Part shown: positions 18,213 through 27,416 of the stretch, piece after piece | Layout: every line of letters begins with the position of its first letter | Numbering within the stretch: position 1 is the stretch's first letter | NCBI GenBank assembly: GCA_900129675.1 | Contig: FSRD01000002.1 | Span: 558,001-622,000 of the forward strand | From: Bradyrhizobium erythrophlei | Lineage (GTDB): Bacteria; Pseudomonadota; Alphaproteobacteria; Rhizobiales; Xanthobacteraceae | Direction of reading: 5' to 3' | DNA: 64,000 nucleotides | Translations under genes and position numbers: made by a program | The notes under the pieces: model-generated | Told to the model about the DNA's origin: nothing | Database searches by the model: none | The model's input: only the letters and a program-made list of their open reading frames with translations

Positions 18213-18764
18213 ATGGCACACGCCGTGGTTAAAGTGCACAGAGACAAGCCAACACAGCCGGCGGAGACTGCCCATCCGGTGACGCGCCGCTTGCTGCGAA
18301 GACTTCGTACCGAATTGGACGAGGCGTTCGATCGAGTCTCTCGTCAAATTGAAGAATTCCCATCATTGCATCCATTGCACCGGATCGCCGATTTCCAGTG
18401 GCGACTGCGCCACGGCATGCCGCTGGGCTCCGTCGCTGCGGCCGTCGATGTGGTGGAGGAAGACAAGCTGTTCCGGATCAGCGTGGAACTGCCAGGCATC
18501 GAGGCAAAGGATGTCGAGGTATCCGTCTCCGACGATAGCCTTGTCGTCAAGGCGAAGAAGAAAGATGCAAGAGAAGAGCAAGCCCAGAGCTATTATCTCC
18601 GTGAGCGGGAATATGGTTCGTTCGAACGATTTATCGAGATGCCGGTCGGGGTCGACCAAGACAAGATCGATGCGCATTTTGCCAATGGCGTGCTGACCCT
18701 TGAGCTGCCAAAGACGCCAGAAACAATAAGAAAGCACAAAAGGATTCCTGTCCAAGGCAAATAG
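18213..18764 (+). CDS. Hsp20 small heat-shock protein 1 (183 aa)
   Basis: ATP-independent chaperone that holds unfolding proteins. The alpha-crystallin domain is at about residues 75-175: VVEEDKLFRISVELPGIEAK, DVEVSVSDDSLVVKAKKK, YGSFERFIEMPVGVDQDKID and the closing ANGVLTLELPK motif (G-V-L signature). ATG 18213 has AAGGAG ten bases upstream. The N-terminal arm is basic. A FixK-type box upstream suggests induction at low oxygen. Confidence 0.92.
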   Translation: MAHAVVKVHRDKPTQPAETAHPVTRRLLRRLRTELDEAFDRVSRQIEEFPSLHPLHRIADFQWRLRHGMPLGSVAAAVDVVEEDKLFRISVELPGIEAKDVEVSVSDDSLVVKAKKKDAREEQAQSYYLREREYGSFERFIEMPVGVDQDKIDAHFANGVLTLELPKTPETIRKHKRIPVQGK

Positions 18765-18836
18765 CCGCGGGCGACGGAACGTGGAGGTTAATTCCCTATC
18801 TGAGCTTCAATGCTTGATCTTGTTTTCGCGGCTACA

Positions 18837-19313
18837 ACTGGCACCGAAGCGGAAATGAAATCGAAGAAGGAGGCGCTTGACGACGCCATCAGTTCCACCA
18901 AGGCGGCGGTCGCCGAAGGTATTGTTCCGGGTGGCGGGCTGGCGCTCCTCAGATGCATCGAGGCGCTGAGCAAGGAAGAGGCTACTTGCGAGGGGGACGA
19001 AAAGACCGGTATTCAGATCATGAAGCGGGCACTGGAGGCTCCTGCGCGTCAGATCGCGGAAAACTCGGCGACCGATGGCGTCGTCGTCGTGGCGCGCATG
19101 CCGAGCGGTCAGGGCAATTTCGGCTTTGATGCTTCGCGCAAGGAATATGTCGATCTCGTTGAAGCAGGCATCGTCGACCCGGCAAAGGTCGTCCGGACGG
19201 CACTCGAAAACGCAGTATCTGTGGCCGGCGTCCTGCTGCTTACCGAGGCGACAATGACGGAAATTCCGGAGCCCAAGCGCGAACGGCTGACGGAGCCGGA
19301 GATGGCGATGTGA
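18837..19313 (+). pseudogene. groEL: GroEL C-terminal fragment
   Basis: Open frame of about 160 residues matching the last third of GroEL: EMKSKKEALDDAISSTKAAV, AEGIVPGGGLALLRCIEAL and LLTEATMTEIPEP with a natural-looking C-terminus. The equatorial N-terminal part, apical domain and ATP-binding residues are absent, so it cannot form a chaperonin alone. The frame extends upstream to 18810 through unrelated sequence. It sits directly after hsp20, so a stress operon was truncated here. Confidence 0.85.
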
Positions 19314-19392
19314 TGAGGCTCATCAGGCTTCGGATCAATCGCCTCGTGGCAAGGTCAAAATTTCAAAATCCATCTATCGATGGGAGGTTCGC

Positions 19393-20079
19393 ATGAAAGC
19401 GCGGGATGTTATGGTTTCTCCTGTGATTACCGTAGACGAGAACGAAACTGTTCGCGAACTGGCCAGACTCCTGGTCACCAAGCGTATAAGCGCCGTTCCA
19501 GTGGTCGATAGCGCCGGAAACCTTGTCGGCATTGTCACCGAGGCCGATCTGATGCACCGCGTGGAGGTCGGAACCGAACGTCCCTATTCCTGGTGGCTGG
19601 CATTCTTCCTGGGAGACCGAACTCTCGCAGCGGACTACGTCAAGTCCCACGCCACGAAGGTGAGGGATATTATGACACGCGACGTCAAGGTAGCTGACCC
19701 CGAAACGCCTTTGCATGAAATTGCCGATCTGTTTGAAGCGAACCACATCAAGCGCGTTCCTATCGTAAGTAAAGGTGGAGATATCGTCGGTATTGTCAGC
19801 CGCGCCAACCTCATCCAGGGTATCTCAAGCGTTCGACCCGGGCTTGAAATAAGCCAATCCGACACGACGATCCGCGCGAAGCTCCTTGAAGAATTGAGAA
19901 GGCAGCCTTGGGCCCATCCGCACAAATTGAATGTCACGGTGGCCAACGGCGTTGTCGATCTCTGGGGATTTGCGGAATCCGACACGGAGCGGCAGGCGAT
20001 CACGGTTGCCGCCGAAGCCATTCCCGGCGTCGTCGCGGTCAACGACCACCTTATGCGTGAGCCGGCCTTTGTTTACTAA
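19393..20079 (+). CDS. CBS-pair and BON domain protein (228 aa)
   Basis: Two CBS domains (MKARDVMVSPVITVDENETV to IVTEADLMHRV, and VRDIMTRDVKVADPETPLHE to GIVSRANLIQGI) that usually bind adenosine nucleotides, followed by a BON domain (LNVTVANGVVDLWGFAESDT to VAVNDHLM). GGGAGG precedes the ATG. Proteins of this build accompany heat-shock and universal-stress genes in Bradyrhizobium; the role is taken to be energy-state sensing, but is not proven. Confidence 0.9.
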   Translation: MKARDVMVSPVITVDENETVRELARLLVTKRISAVPVVDSAGNLVGIVTEADLMHRVEVGTERPYSWWLAFFLGDRTLAADYVKSHATKVRDIMTRDVKVADPETPLHEIADLFEANHIKRVPIVSKGGDIVGIVSRANLIQGISSVRPGLEISQSDTTIRAKLLEELRRQPWAHPHKLNVTVANGVVDLWGFAESDTERQAITVAAEAIPGVVAVNDHLMREPAFVY

Positions 20080-20165
20080 GCCGCACAGGCGCCTTCCAGC
20101 ACACGCGCGAGCAAAGTCAAGGCTGGATACAGGCCAGTGCCCACGTTATCGAAGATCGCCGCGAA

Positions 20166-21023
20166 ATGAAGGGCATATCGACTTCCATTGAAGATGGCAT
20201 CCGCGGCCCGGCGCAACCGGACGATACAGCGTCATCATTGCTTGATTGCCAAACTGCATTCCAGAGGATTGCAAAGCAATGCGTCCGTCTCATCCAGGGC
20301 AATAGACGCGCGGCCTTAGCCTCCGATCCAGATGCGATTCACGCGATGCGCATGGAACTTACGCGACTACGTGCCGCAGTTCTGTTCTTCTCCATGGTCA
20401 AGGACAGTGCATGGCCTCCAATCCGCAACGAGATTCGTTGGCTGAATGCTGCCCTCGGCAAGGCGCGTGACCATGATGTCACCGCAAACTATGCCCAGCG
20501 GAAGCGCTATCGCCGCTGGGCAAAGGACTCTCATCACCCCGTCTTACGAGAACGTGAAAGGGCTCATCGTACCCTTGCCGCTGTGCTCCGCTCGGCTCGA
20601 TATGAAGGATTGATGGCCTCCCTTCGTCACTGGATCGCGAACGGGCCCTGGTTGCAAAACGGTCTGGCGTTTCGATCGCAACATGTCGACGTCTATAGCC
20701 AGGGTCGGTTAAGAGTTTGGCGAAAGAAGATTTTACAAAAGGGGCGACATCTCCGGACATTGCGGCGCAAAGAACTGCATCGCCTGAGGATCCAATGCAA
20801 GCGTTACCGCTATATTTTGACCTCGCTGCGAGCGTTGGGCGTAGCTATCGGGCAGCAGGATTTGGCGTTCGCCGAAACTACCAGAATGGCGCATCGGACC
20901 TTGGGCGATCTCCGCGACCTTAAACGGTTCCGGAAAGCCGTACAGGGCCGCCCGCCCGGTTATCGCAAGAACAAGCGAAAGCTGCTGCAACAGGCACAAA
21001 AAGCGTTCCAGCGTCGCTCTTAA
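20166..21023 (+). CDS. CHAD-domain protein (285 aa)
   Basis: CHAD domains are helical, rich in conserved His and basic residues, and bind polyphosphate. The conserved start is visible as IHAMRMELTRLRAAVLFF, and the second half as ELHRLRIQCKRYRYILTSLR and LGDLRDLKRF. The protein is strongly basic throughout. No catalytic partner (CYTH) is fused or adjacent. It follows the CBS-BON gene by 86 bases on the same strand. Confidence 0.88.
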   Translation: MKGISTSIEDGIRGPAQPDDTASSLLDCQTAFQRIAKQCVRLIQGNRRAALASDPDAIHAMRMELTRLRAAVLFFSMVKDSAWPPIRNEIRWLNAALGKARDHDVTANYAQRKRYRRWAKDSHHPVLRERERAHRTLAAVLRSARYEGLMASLRHWIANGPWLQNGLAFRSQHVDVYSQGRLRVWRKKILQKGRHLRTLRRKELHRLRIQCKRYRYILTSLRALGVAIGQQDLAFAETTRMAHRTLGDLRDLKRFRKAVQGRPPGYRKNKRKLLQQAQKAFQRRS

Positions 21024-21238
21024 GAGATCACGGCGCATCGCGCGCGTCTCATCGCCGCAACGCCAGCCTCTATTTCAAGCCAATCCTTGATGGGCGTGAA
21101 CTCAACAGCCGCCGAGGGGCCGAAGCTTGACGTGCCTGGGAACCCCCATTCCCCAGCGCCACCAAGTTCGACGATTGCAGTTGGCTCTTTTCCCCCCCCC
21201 CGCTTGCACGCTCTCGATAAAGAGCAGAGGTGCAGCAA

Positions 21239-21898
21239 TTAGGGACAGCAGCATTCGTCGCCAGACCATGCCTCGCGTCCCTCTTTAATCAACAACCAAA
21301 CAATTGCCAGTGAGCCAGCAGCGTCAAGCCACCATGCGCCCGTCAACCATTGCGCAGCTAGGCTGATAACAACGACGAAAGACAGCCATCCGCAGGTTAC
21401 AGCCTCCATGGCGTCAGCGCGCAGGGCGCGGCTTCCGATCTTTTCAGCGATGTCGATCTTGCGACGCGCCAGATAGCGCATGGCTGGAATGGCGATCAGG
21501 GCAACGACAAAGCCTGGCCAGGAGAACTCCTCGCCGGTGCCGTGCCACAGACGCCACGCAGCGGCTACAATGACGTAAGCCGCCAGGAGAAAGAGTAAGG
21601 TCCCGCCGATCCGACTGGCGATGTGTTCCGCTCGCTCGGAAAATCTCTGCCCATAACGCAGCTCGGTAGAAAGTCGCCACATGAGCACGCCTGCCGACAC
21701 CAGCTCAATGAGACTGTCCAAGCCAAAAGCCAGCACGACAAGGCTGCCAGCCGTCAAACCGGCTCCAATGGAGACGACGGCTTCAATTGTCATCCAACCG
21801 ATGGTCAGCCATTCGAGCCGGAAGGCTTCACGTATGAGTGGGAGGCGCGCAGGGTGGGGCGGAAGGGTCAATGGGGGTGGAGCACAACATTCTGTCAT
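21239..21898 (-). CDS. cation diffusion facilitator-type transporter (219 aa)
   Basis: Membrane transporter of the CDF superfamily, likely exporting divalent metal. Six hydrophobic segments can be counted; the metal-site motifs FGLDSLIEL and ALRADAMEA are visible in helices 2 and 5. It lacks the usual cytoplasmic C-terminal domain and instead ends GDECCCP, and begins MTECCAPPP, so Cys-rich tails at both ends may bind thiophilic metal. Stands alone and convergent with the CHAD gene. Confidence 0.82.
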   Translation of the reverse strand: MTECCAPPPLTLPPHPARLPLIREAFRLEWLTIGWMTIEAVVSIGAGLTAGSLVVLAFGLDSLIELVSAGVLMWRLSTELRYGQRFSERAEHIASRIGGTLLFLLAAYVIVAAAWRLWHGTGEEFSWPGFVVALIAIPAMRYLARRKIDIAEKIGSRALRADAMEAVTCGWLSFVVVISLAAQWLTGAWWLDAAGSLAIVWLLIKEGREAWSGDECCCP

Positions 21899-22165
21899 GC
21901 ACCTAGTATATACGCGCCGAGCGCCGATGTCTGCTGAGGCCCTGACGACCGACGTGCCGGTCGTAAACGCGCTGTGCGGCTCAGGGCCACAAGCAGGCTC
22001 ACGTTTCTCGGCTGAAGCCGCGCGCGCTTGCCGCGACGGTCCATCATTTGCAAGACGCGCTCACTCGACCATTGTCGAGAGCGTCCCAGTCCAGCAAGCG
22101 TGAGCCTCACCTCAGGGCCAAATTCCTATAGAGCGCGCCAAAACGCTGCCCACGGGTGCGACGCC

Positions 22166-22507
22166 TCAGTGCTGTTCAATCTTCGGCCGAGGCGTGCCTA
22201 AGACAGCAATTGCTCCAACCACCAGCAGCCAAAATGGAAGTACCCCGACGCCCGGTATCGCCTCTAGGACTAGCCCCGGCAAAAGCAGCCAGTGCCAGCC
22301 CAGCACGACGAACAACAGCGCGGCAGTCACGACATCGACCGCCCATCCGATCGGCGGCGCCAAGCTCGCGAAAGCACCAATGACATCGGATACACCAGCG
22401 ATGACGAAGGCGATTGCAAGTCGCAATACCGAGAATTTGAGGGGCGTAGAGGCTGTCGTCTCTGTTGACCGTTTCTCCAATTCCGAGGGAGCAGAAGGAT
22501 CGGACAT
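22166..22507 (-). CDS. small membrane protein (113 aa)
   Basis: Start ATG 22507 (MSDPSAPSELEKRSTETT) gives a short polar N-terminus and then about three hydrophobic segments: LRLAIAFVIAGVSDVIGAF, VDVVTAALLFVVLGWHWLLL and VGVLPFWLLVVGAIAVLG. Conserved in related bacteria to my eye, but of unknown function. Confidence 0.6.
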   Translation of the reverse strand: MSDPSAPSELEKRSTETTASTPLKFSVLRLAIAFVIAGVSDVIGAFASLAPPIGWAVDVVTAALLFVVLGWHWLLLPGLVLEAIPGVGVLPFWLLVVGAIAVLGTPRPKIEQH

Positions 22508-23168
22508 TTTAACCGTCGCTCTCCGGCTTGTAGGATCAGGAGCCGATGATACACCATCTTCGGCACCGCGGAACTCGAGGCCGCGCCGGCTCTGTGGCAC
22601 TCGCGGCAGTTTTGGCCCGTTCGCCGGATGTCTGCTTATCCCCTGACAGCAGCGGAATAGCAGACATCCCTCAACCGCCGCTTGGGGCCAACAACGGAAG
22701 TCACTCCAAGCAGGCAATGCCGAGTGGGGCCACTGATCGAGCTTTTCGTGCAGACTTGCGCAACCAAAGGGAAGGGTGTCCGGATGACCGAGACCCTTCA
22801 GACCGTGGGGAACGCACGCGCTCTCGTCATCTCAGGGTTCGCGGCCGGGCGTCCAGGGGAGCCCGTCATCACACAGTTTACGGGTGGGTCCCGCACGATG
22901 ATCGACAACGAGCGAAACCGGTCGCCGATGCCCGAGTTGGGATCAACGGACTTGGCTGGGACACGGCTCGAATTCTGAAAATGACCCTCGCGACCATGAG
23001 CGTTATCGCGGTGAAGCCGGAGCCCTGAATGAGAACACCAGCGCAAGCGTCAAAGCTCTGGTCGGCCACAGCAGAGCTGCCAAGGATAAGCCGCTGATTG
23101 TCGTCGTGAAGAAGTAACGAAACGCTGACGAATGTTCAGCTGGGGTTTCATGCTCGGTCGCGTCAAAA
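22508..23168. other. 660-base stretch with probable gene debris only
   Basis: A plus-strand frame ending at about 23117 reads ASVKALVGHSRAAKDKPLIV and looks like the tail of a protein, and another (22786-22978) reads TETLQTVGNARALVISGF. Neither has a start with a ribosome binding site nor a recognisable family. Confidence 0.35.
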
Positions 23169-24038
23169 TCATTCGCTGAGGAACGGCAAGATGACATGCG
23201 CGACTGCATCTGGAAATTCCTCATGGATCGACAATTTTCCGGCCGGCAGGCGCTTGACGCTGACGTTGGGCAGGACGGAAAGTGCCTCCATTTCGGCGCG
23301 TGACTTTGCCGGCGTCTGATCGCCGTAAACCGCAAGGATTGGCGTCTTCGCCTGCTGGGCAAGGTCGAGGAAAGCGGCACGATCTGCCACAAGGTCAAGA
23401 CCACCGGTCACGAAGCGTACCGAAGCATGTCTGGCGCCCGGTGCGCGGGTCACGGTGAGCTTTGCCTCCAGACGGTCGCCGGTTAGCCAATCGGGATCGC
23501 TGTAGACGTGCTCTTTCGCCATTTTTGCAACGACGAACCGACTGACATTGAGCCGATAGAGGAGCCGGCCGATGCCGCGGTGATCGACGGCAGCGCGGAC
23601 GCGGGCGAACCAAGGGCGTTGGCCGCCCATCATTGTTGGGAACGGGCCGCGCCACGTCGGGGCGATCAGAGCGAGACGCTCGATCGTGCCGGGCTTAGAC
23701 ACGGCGTGTTGCAGGGCGTAGCCCGCTGCGTGACCGGCAGCGACAATGCTGTACGGCGGCCCGACCATCTCGCTTAAAAACCAGTCGAGAAAAGCGGAAA
23801 GCGCCTGTGGCGTCCAATCGATTCTCGGGCGCGCCTGGTCGCCGAACCCCGGCCAGTCAGCTGTCACAACCCGGAAACTCGGTGTGAGCCTATCAAGGAG
23901 TGGTCGCATCTCTTCGCGCGTTGAAATCGAACTCAGAGCCGGCAGCAAGACAACTGTTGGACCGTCGCCGGCGACATCCATGCCCAGCGTGATCTCCATT
24001 CCTTTCCACATCCAACGTATTTGTCGCGCTATTGCCAT
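23169..24038 (-). CDS. alpha/beta-hydrolase fold protein lacking the nucleophile (289 aa)
   Basis: The fold is shown by TVVLLPALSSIS (oxyanion strand region), VVTADWPGFGDQARP, the nucleophile-elbow segment AAGHAAGYAL at residues 101-110, TPILAVYGDQTP and KLSIHEEFPDAV, the catalytic His. The elbow has Ala at residue 104 where hydrolases have Ser, Cys or Asp (GxSxG), so hydrolysis by the usual route is unlikely. Start ATG 24038 has AAGGGAT upstream. Substrate unknown. Confidence 0.75.
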   Translation of the reverse strand: MAIARQIRWMWKGMEITLGMDVAGDGPTVVLLPALSSISTREEMRPLLDRLTPSFRVVTADWPGFGDQARPRIDWTPQALSAFLDWFLSEMVGPPYSIVAAGHAAGYALQHAVSKPGTIERLALIAPTWRGPFPTMMGGQRPWFARVRAAVDHRGIGRLLYRLNVSRFVVAKMAKEHVYSDPDWLTGDRLEAKLTVTRAPGARHASVRFVTGGLDLVADRAAFLDLAQQAKTPILAVYGDQTPAKSRAEMEALSVLPNVSVKRLPAGKLSIHEEFPDAVAHVILPFLSE

Positions 24039-24257
24039 TTGGTGATCCCTTTTGTGCGAGGTCTCATTGGGAGCGTAGGCTGACGCAGCAAAGCCCTTAA
24101 CGGCGTAGGCTTCCCTGTCGCTGCGGGAAATTCTCGAAAAGTATATCACGCGGCCAATAGCGACGCGCTCAGCGCCCAACTCGTCGATCAAGGTTGTCCC
24201 TATCGCAAACTTAATCTGACTAGCAGTTGATCGAAAATCGGGCGATGCTGTTGCGGG

Positions 24258-24500
24258 ATGATAGATCTTGTCAGGCTTATTGTTTGGACGGTGGTAGATC
24301 TGTTTCGGTCGTGGGCAGCGCTCGAGGCGGAAATCCCGCTCTGCGGCGAACCGCTCCTAAGAGACAAACTTTCAGCGCCATCGACCGTAGTGCCGGTGGA
24401 GGAAAGGAGCCCTCGTTCAAGTCGATGTGGGAAGTGGTGAAGGAGGGGAGATTGGGCAACCTGGAAACTCCGCCAAGTGTCCGGAAGGCCTGCTCAGCGT
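24258..24500 (+). pseudogene. IS transposase 5' fragment joined to a possible group II intron RT fragment
   Basis: ATG 24258 opens MIDLVRLIVWTVVDLFRSWA and ALEAEI, the N-terminus of a third integrase-core transposase family; a frame change then gives ALRRTAPKRQTFSAIDR of the same family. From about 24410 the sequence reads VVKEGRLGNLETPPSVRK, which resembles the N-terminal region of group II intron reverse transcriptases, then matching stops. Both parts are debris; the intron assignment is weak. Confidence 0.4.
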
Positions 24501-24825
24501 TTACTCAAGTTACAGCCCGCACACTCGCGGAGTCACTAAATGACCCTTTCCACCTGCTGGGGAAGGGAGCGATAAGCGCCCAGCAGCTCCACCGGGGTAG
24601 TGGCGACGGCACGTACACAACGAGAACTGGGGCAACACGGGAGACCCCATCGCGTGGTCTTGAGCGAGAGACCAACCGGAGGCCTGTGAAGGCCAGACCG
24701 GGCGCGGCGGAGGCTTCAGACAGGTCGTCGCCTTCCCGCCTGCTCCGATTGCTACCGGCTGGAGCGATCCTTGCCGGGAGGGACTTGCACCCTCTCAAGA
24801 ACCGTGCCTTTCCACGGCACACGAC

Positions 24826-24869
24826 TTCATCATCACTACGTCCGGGTTTAGGTTTTCGGTACACACAGG
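24826..24869 (+). repeat. solo right end of an IS-B element
   Basis: The last 44 bases, ending GGTTTTCGGTACACACAGG, match the right end of the IS-B elements at 28508 and 44898. No transposase is attached. Confidence 0.7.
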
Positions 24870-24875
24870 GGTCAT

Positions 24876-25090
24876 CGGAACTCTCGGCGCCATCGAGATA
24901 GGCATCGGCGAGAGCCTCTGCGATGGTTTGGGCATCGCCCTGTTCAAGACTGGCGGGAAATCGTCCCAACCCGGCAGCCAGGGCCGCAATGCTCCTCGTT
25001 TCCTGACGGGACGGAAATGGGGCTCGGCTCGCGCTGAAGCGGCGCCCGGTCGCGCCGCCGGCCGTCGGCAGGGGGCGATGTTGCCACGAA
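24876..25090 (-). pseudogene. unidentified protein tail cut by the IS-B end
   Basis: A coding-like frame (SRQETRSIAALAAGLGRFPA, then EQGDAQTIAEALADAYLDGA) reads leftward until it enters the IS-B end. No start is seen and I do not recognise the family. Confidence 0.3.
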
Positions 25091-25141
25091 ACAAAAACTT
25101 GGTTCTGAAAGCAGAGTGCTGGTCGGAAATGATTCAGCTAT

Positions 25142-25155
25142 TTGAGCCAGATCAA
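25142..25155 (+). promoter_or_regulatory. FixK/FNR-type box upstream of hsp20-2
   Basis: TTGAGCCAGATCAA, one mismatch to TTGAT-N4-ATCAA, ends 66 bases before the hsp20-2 start, exactly as in hsp20-1. Confidence 0.6.
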
Positions 25156-25220
25156 GGTCGTCCGGGCCAGGAGGAGCAGCATAAATTTTCGATATATTCT
25201 CTAGGCTGGGGAGAGAGCAG

Positions 25221-25730
25221 ATGAGCCTTCCGAGATTGTGGGCGACGAGTAGCCGAGAGCTGGACCCATTCCGAGCCATGTGGCGCGAACTGGAAAATGC
25301 GTTTCGTGCTTTCGATCAGAGTTCGTATTCCCGCAACATTGGGGCGGGCGCGCCGGCAATCAGTGTGGCGGAAACAAAAGATGCGTTCGAAGTGACCGCC
25401 GAACTTCCGGGCGTGGACGAGAAAGATATCAAGGTCAGCCTTAATGAAAACCAGTTGGTCATTTCCGGTGAAAAAAGGGTGGAGAGTACGAAAGAGGAAA
25501 AGGACTGGCATGTCGAGGAGCGGAGCTACGGCTCATTTTACCGATCTATGTCTCTGCCTTTCGAGCCGGAAGACGGAGCCGTCGACGCGCATTTCGACAA
25601 GGGCGTTCTGCATCTCACGATCAAGAAGCCCGCCAAGGCGACGAAGGTCACCAAGACAGTCAATGTCAAGACGGGTGCTCCGCCGAGCGTGGACACCGAG
25701 AAGACGGCTGCGCCGAACAAGGCCGCTTAG
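25221..25730 (+). CDS. Hsp20 small heat-shock protein 2 (169 aa)
   Basis: Class-A type small heat-shock protein. The N-terminus RELDPFRAMWRELENAFRAF is typical; the alpha-crystallin domain runs from ISVAETKDAFEVTAELPGVD through NENQLVISGEKR to FDKGVLHLTIKKP. The tail is Lys/Thr/Ala-rich. GGGGAGAG lies just upstream of the ATG. It differs strongly from hsp20-1, so the two are not a recent duplication. Confidence 0.93.
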   Translation: MSLPRLWATSSRELDPFRAMWRELENAFRAFDQSSYSRNIGAGAPAISVAETKDAFEVTAELPGVDEKDIKVSLNENQLVISGEKRVESTKEEKDWHVEERSYGSFYRSMSLPFEPEDGAVDAHFDKGVLHLTIKKPAKATKVTKTVNVKTGAPPSVDTEKTAAPNKAA

Positions 25731-26080
25731 TCCCTGATAGTCGTTGCGAGAATGCTCAGCGGCCGGAATTGTTTGACTCAATTCCGGTGTCTCTTGAGAC
25801 GTCTGTACTGGCAGGAATGCGAAGTGCCGCGATGTACCGCCGCTATCAGGGGAAAAGCTTGCGTAGCGCAGACAATCCATTCAGCAGCGAGTGACGCAGT
25901 GGGTGTTGTTTACAGCACGATCGATGCGGGATCGGTCCGAATTTTGATTCTTGATTGGTTAGTTGGCGGTCCAACGGGGAACCCATTGACCAGCTGGTTC
26001 TCGGGCCAACGATCTCGGTAGTCAATCACGACGAAGCGTGCGGAATTAATCGGGGGCATGCGTTTCTGAGGAGGTTCGAA
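25731..26080. other. 350-base intergenic stretch
   Basis: No supported gene, repeat or FixK-type box. The last 20 bases hold the GAGGAGG ribosome binding site of the next gene. Confidence 0.5.
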
Positions 26081-26494
26081 ATGTACACGCGCGTTCTAGG
26101 ACTCACGATATCTTCTCTCATGCTGGCGTATGGTTCTGTCAGTGCGATTGCACAGGACCGAATGACGTCTCAGCCAGATCAGCAACAAGCACAATCCCAT
26201 CCCGTGGGCCACGAAGGGGCCGGCACGACTGGGCATGGAGGTATGATGGGAGGAGGCATGATGGGGTCCCCGTGTATGATGTTCGCTCTGATGGACGCCG
26301 ATGGCGACGGGACCATCTCACTGACGGAGTTTCAGGTGGCTCACGAGCGAATCTTCAAGGCAATGATGATCGAGCACCGCCTCAGGAGCTTGCCGGTCGT
26401 GGACGCGGATTCGCGCCTTGTCGGTATCATCGCGCACGAAGACGTCATCCTCGCGCTGGAATTCTGCGCGCAAACCGAAGCTCGGGGAGCATAG
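26081..26494 (+). CDS. exported EF-hand protein fused in frame to a CBS-domain tail (137 aa chimera)
   Basis: The first part has a signal peptide (YTRVLGLTISSLMLAYGSVS), a Gly/Met-rich linker (HGGMMGGGMMGSPCMM) and one EF-hand loop (DADGDGTISLTEF). Just after HERIFKAM the sequence changes to EHRLRSLPVVDADSRLVGII and HEDVILAL, the second half of a cytoplasmic CBS domain. Related EF-hand proteins continue with a second EF loop here. The frame is intact, GAGGAGG precedes ATG 26081, and the next gene starts two bases after the stop. A periplasmic product carrying half a CBS fold is probably non-functional. Confidence 0.75.
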   Translation: MYTRVLGLTISSLMLAYGSVSAIAQDRMTSQPDQQQAQSHPVGHEGAGTTGHGGMMGGGMMGSPCMMFALMDADGDGTISLTEFQVAHERIFKAMMIEHRLRSLPVVDADSRLVGIIAHEDVILALEFCAQTEARGA

Positions 26495-26496
26495 CC

Positions 26497-27327
26497 ATGG
26501 CAATCAGGGACCTTTTGTTGCCGCTCATCGGAGACGCCACAGGGAGTACGATTGGCGCGGTCGAAAAATGCGTAGCTATGGCAGTAGGCTTGGACGCCCG
26601 TATCACCGCGTTGGCGTTGGAAACCGAAGCGAACGCGCTGCCGCCAACCGTCGCGGACGTATTGGGCGCGACCGAAATCGTACAGACCGCGCCGACTGCA
26701 CGGGCGTTGCTCGCTGCGTTCCAGGCGGCAGCCAGAAGGTGCGGCGGTCGCAGCGAGCAGCGGCTAGAGCGGTCGTCCATTGCCGGAATGATCGACGCAA
26801 TCGCCGAGGAAGCACGGCTGAAGGACCTTTCGGTCGTGCCGGTCAAGCCGAACGACTCGCTTTCCGAAAATCTCGTCGAAAGGCTCTTGTTCGAGAGTGG
26901 GCGGCCGGTTTTGATGTGTCCGGAGGCTGCCGCGGACGCGCTCGGCACAGCGTTCAAGGAAATTGTGATCGCGTGGGATCACACCGCGCCGGCTGCCCGC
27001 GCGGTCGGAGACGCACTACCCCTGCTCACGAACGCGACGCAGGTTCGGATCGTCACGGCGACGGATCGCGTGACCGACGCGCAACGCGGTTCTGGTGCGG
27101 CGTTGCGACGCCATCTGGCGGAGCACAGCATCGAAGCTCGACTAGATACCATCAGGATCGAGGGCAGTTCAGTCGGAAAGGTTTTCGAGGCCTATATAGA
27201 CCAAAATGCGATCGATTTGCTGGTCATGGGTGGGTACCGTCATTCCCCGGTGAATGAATGGTTCTGGGGCGGCATGACGAACACCATCATCAATGATCCA
27301 CCTTGCTGGGTGTTTTTGTCGCACTGA
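26497..27327 (+). CDS. tandem universal stress protein (276 aa)
   Basis: Two UspA-like halves; the second is clearer, FKEIVIAWDHTAPAARAVGD to IDLLVMGGYRHSPVNEWFWG and GMTNTIINDPPCWVFLSH, with the nucleotide-loop Gly residues (MGGYRHS). ATG 26497 was chosen over upstream in-frame starts because it is two bases after the preceding stop. CBS and Usp genes are often coupled, so the deletion that made the upstream chimera kept that link. Confidence 0.88.
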   Translation: MAIRDLLLPLIGDATGSTIGAVEKCVAMAVGLDARITALALETEANALPPTVADVLGATEIVQTAPTARALLAAFQAAARRCGGRSEQRLERSSIAGMIDAIAEEARLKDLSVVPVKPNDSLSENLVERLLFESGRPVLMCPEAAADALGTAFKEIVIAWDHTAPAARAVGDALPLLTNATQVRIVTATDRVTDAQRGSGAALRRHLAEHSIEARLDTIRIEGSSVGKVFEAYIDQNAIDLLVMGGYRHSPVNEWFWGGMTNTIINDPPCWVFLSH

Positions 27328-27416
27328 AGAGAAAGCGGCGTCGGGATAAGTCCACGGGAACGGAGTCGCCTACTTCGGGCACTTTTAGCTACGACGAGGT
27401 CGTTGGCTTTGGAGGG

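Noticed and set aside
11863..21201. Runs of nine C (11863) and ten C (21192) as phase-variation tracts
   Set aside because: Both lie in non-coding DNA away from promoters; more likely drift or sequencing artefacts.
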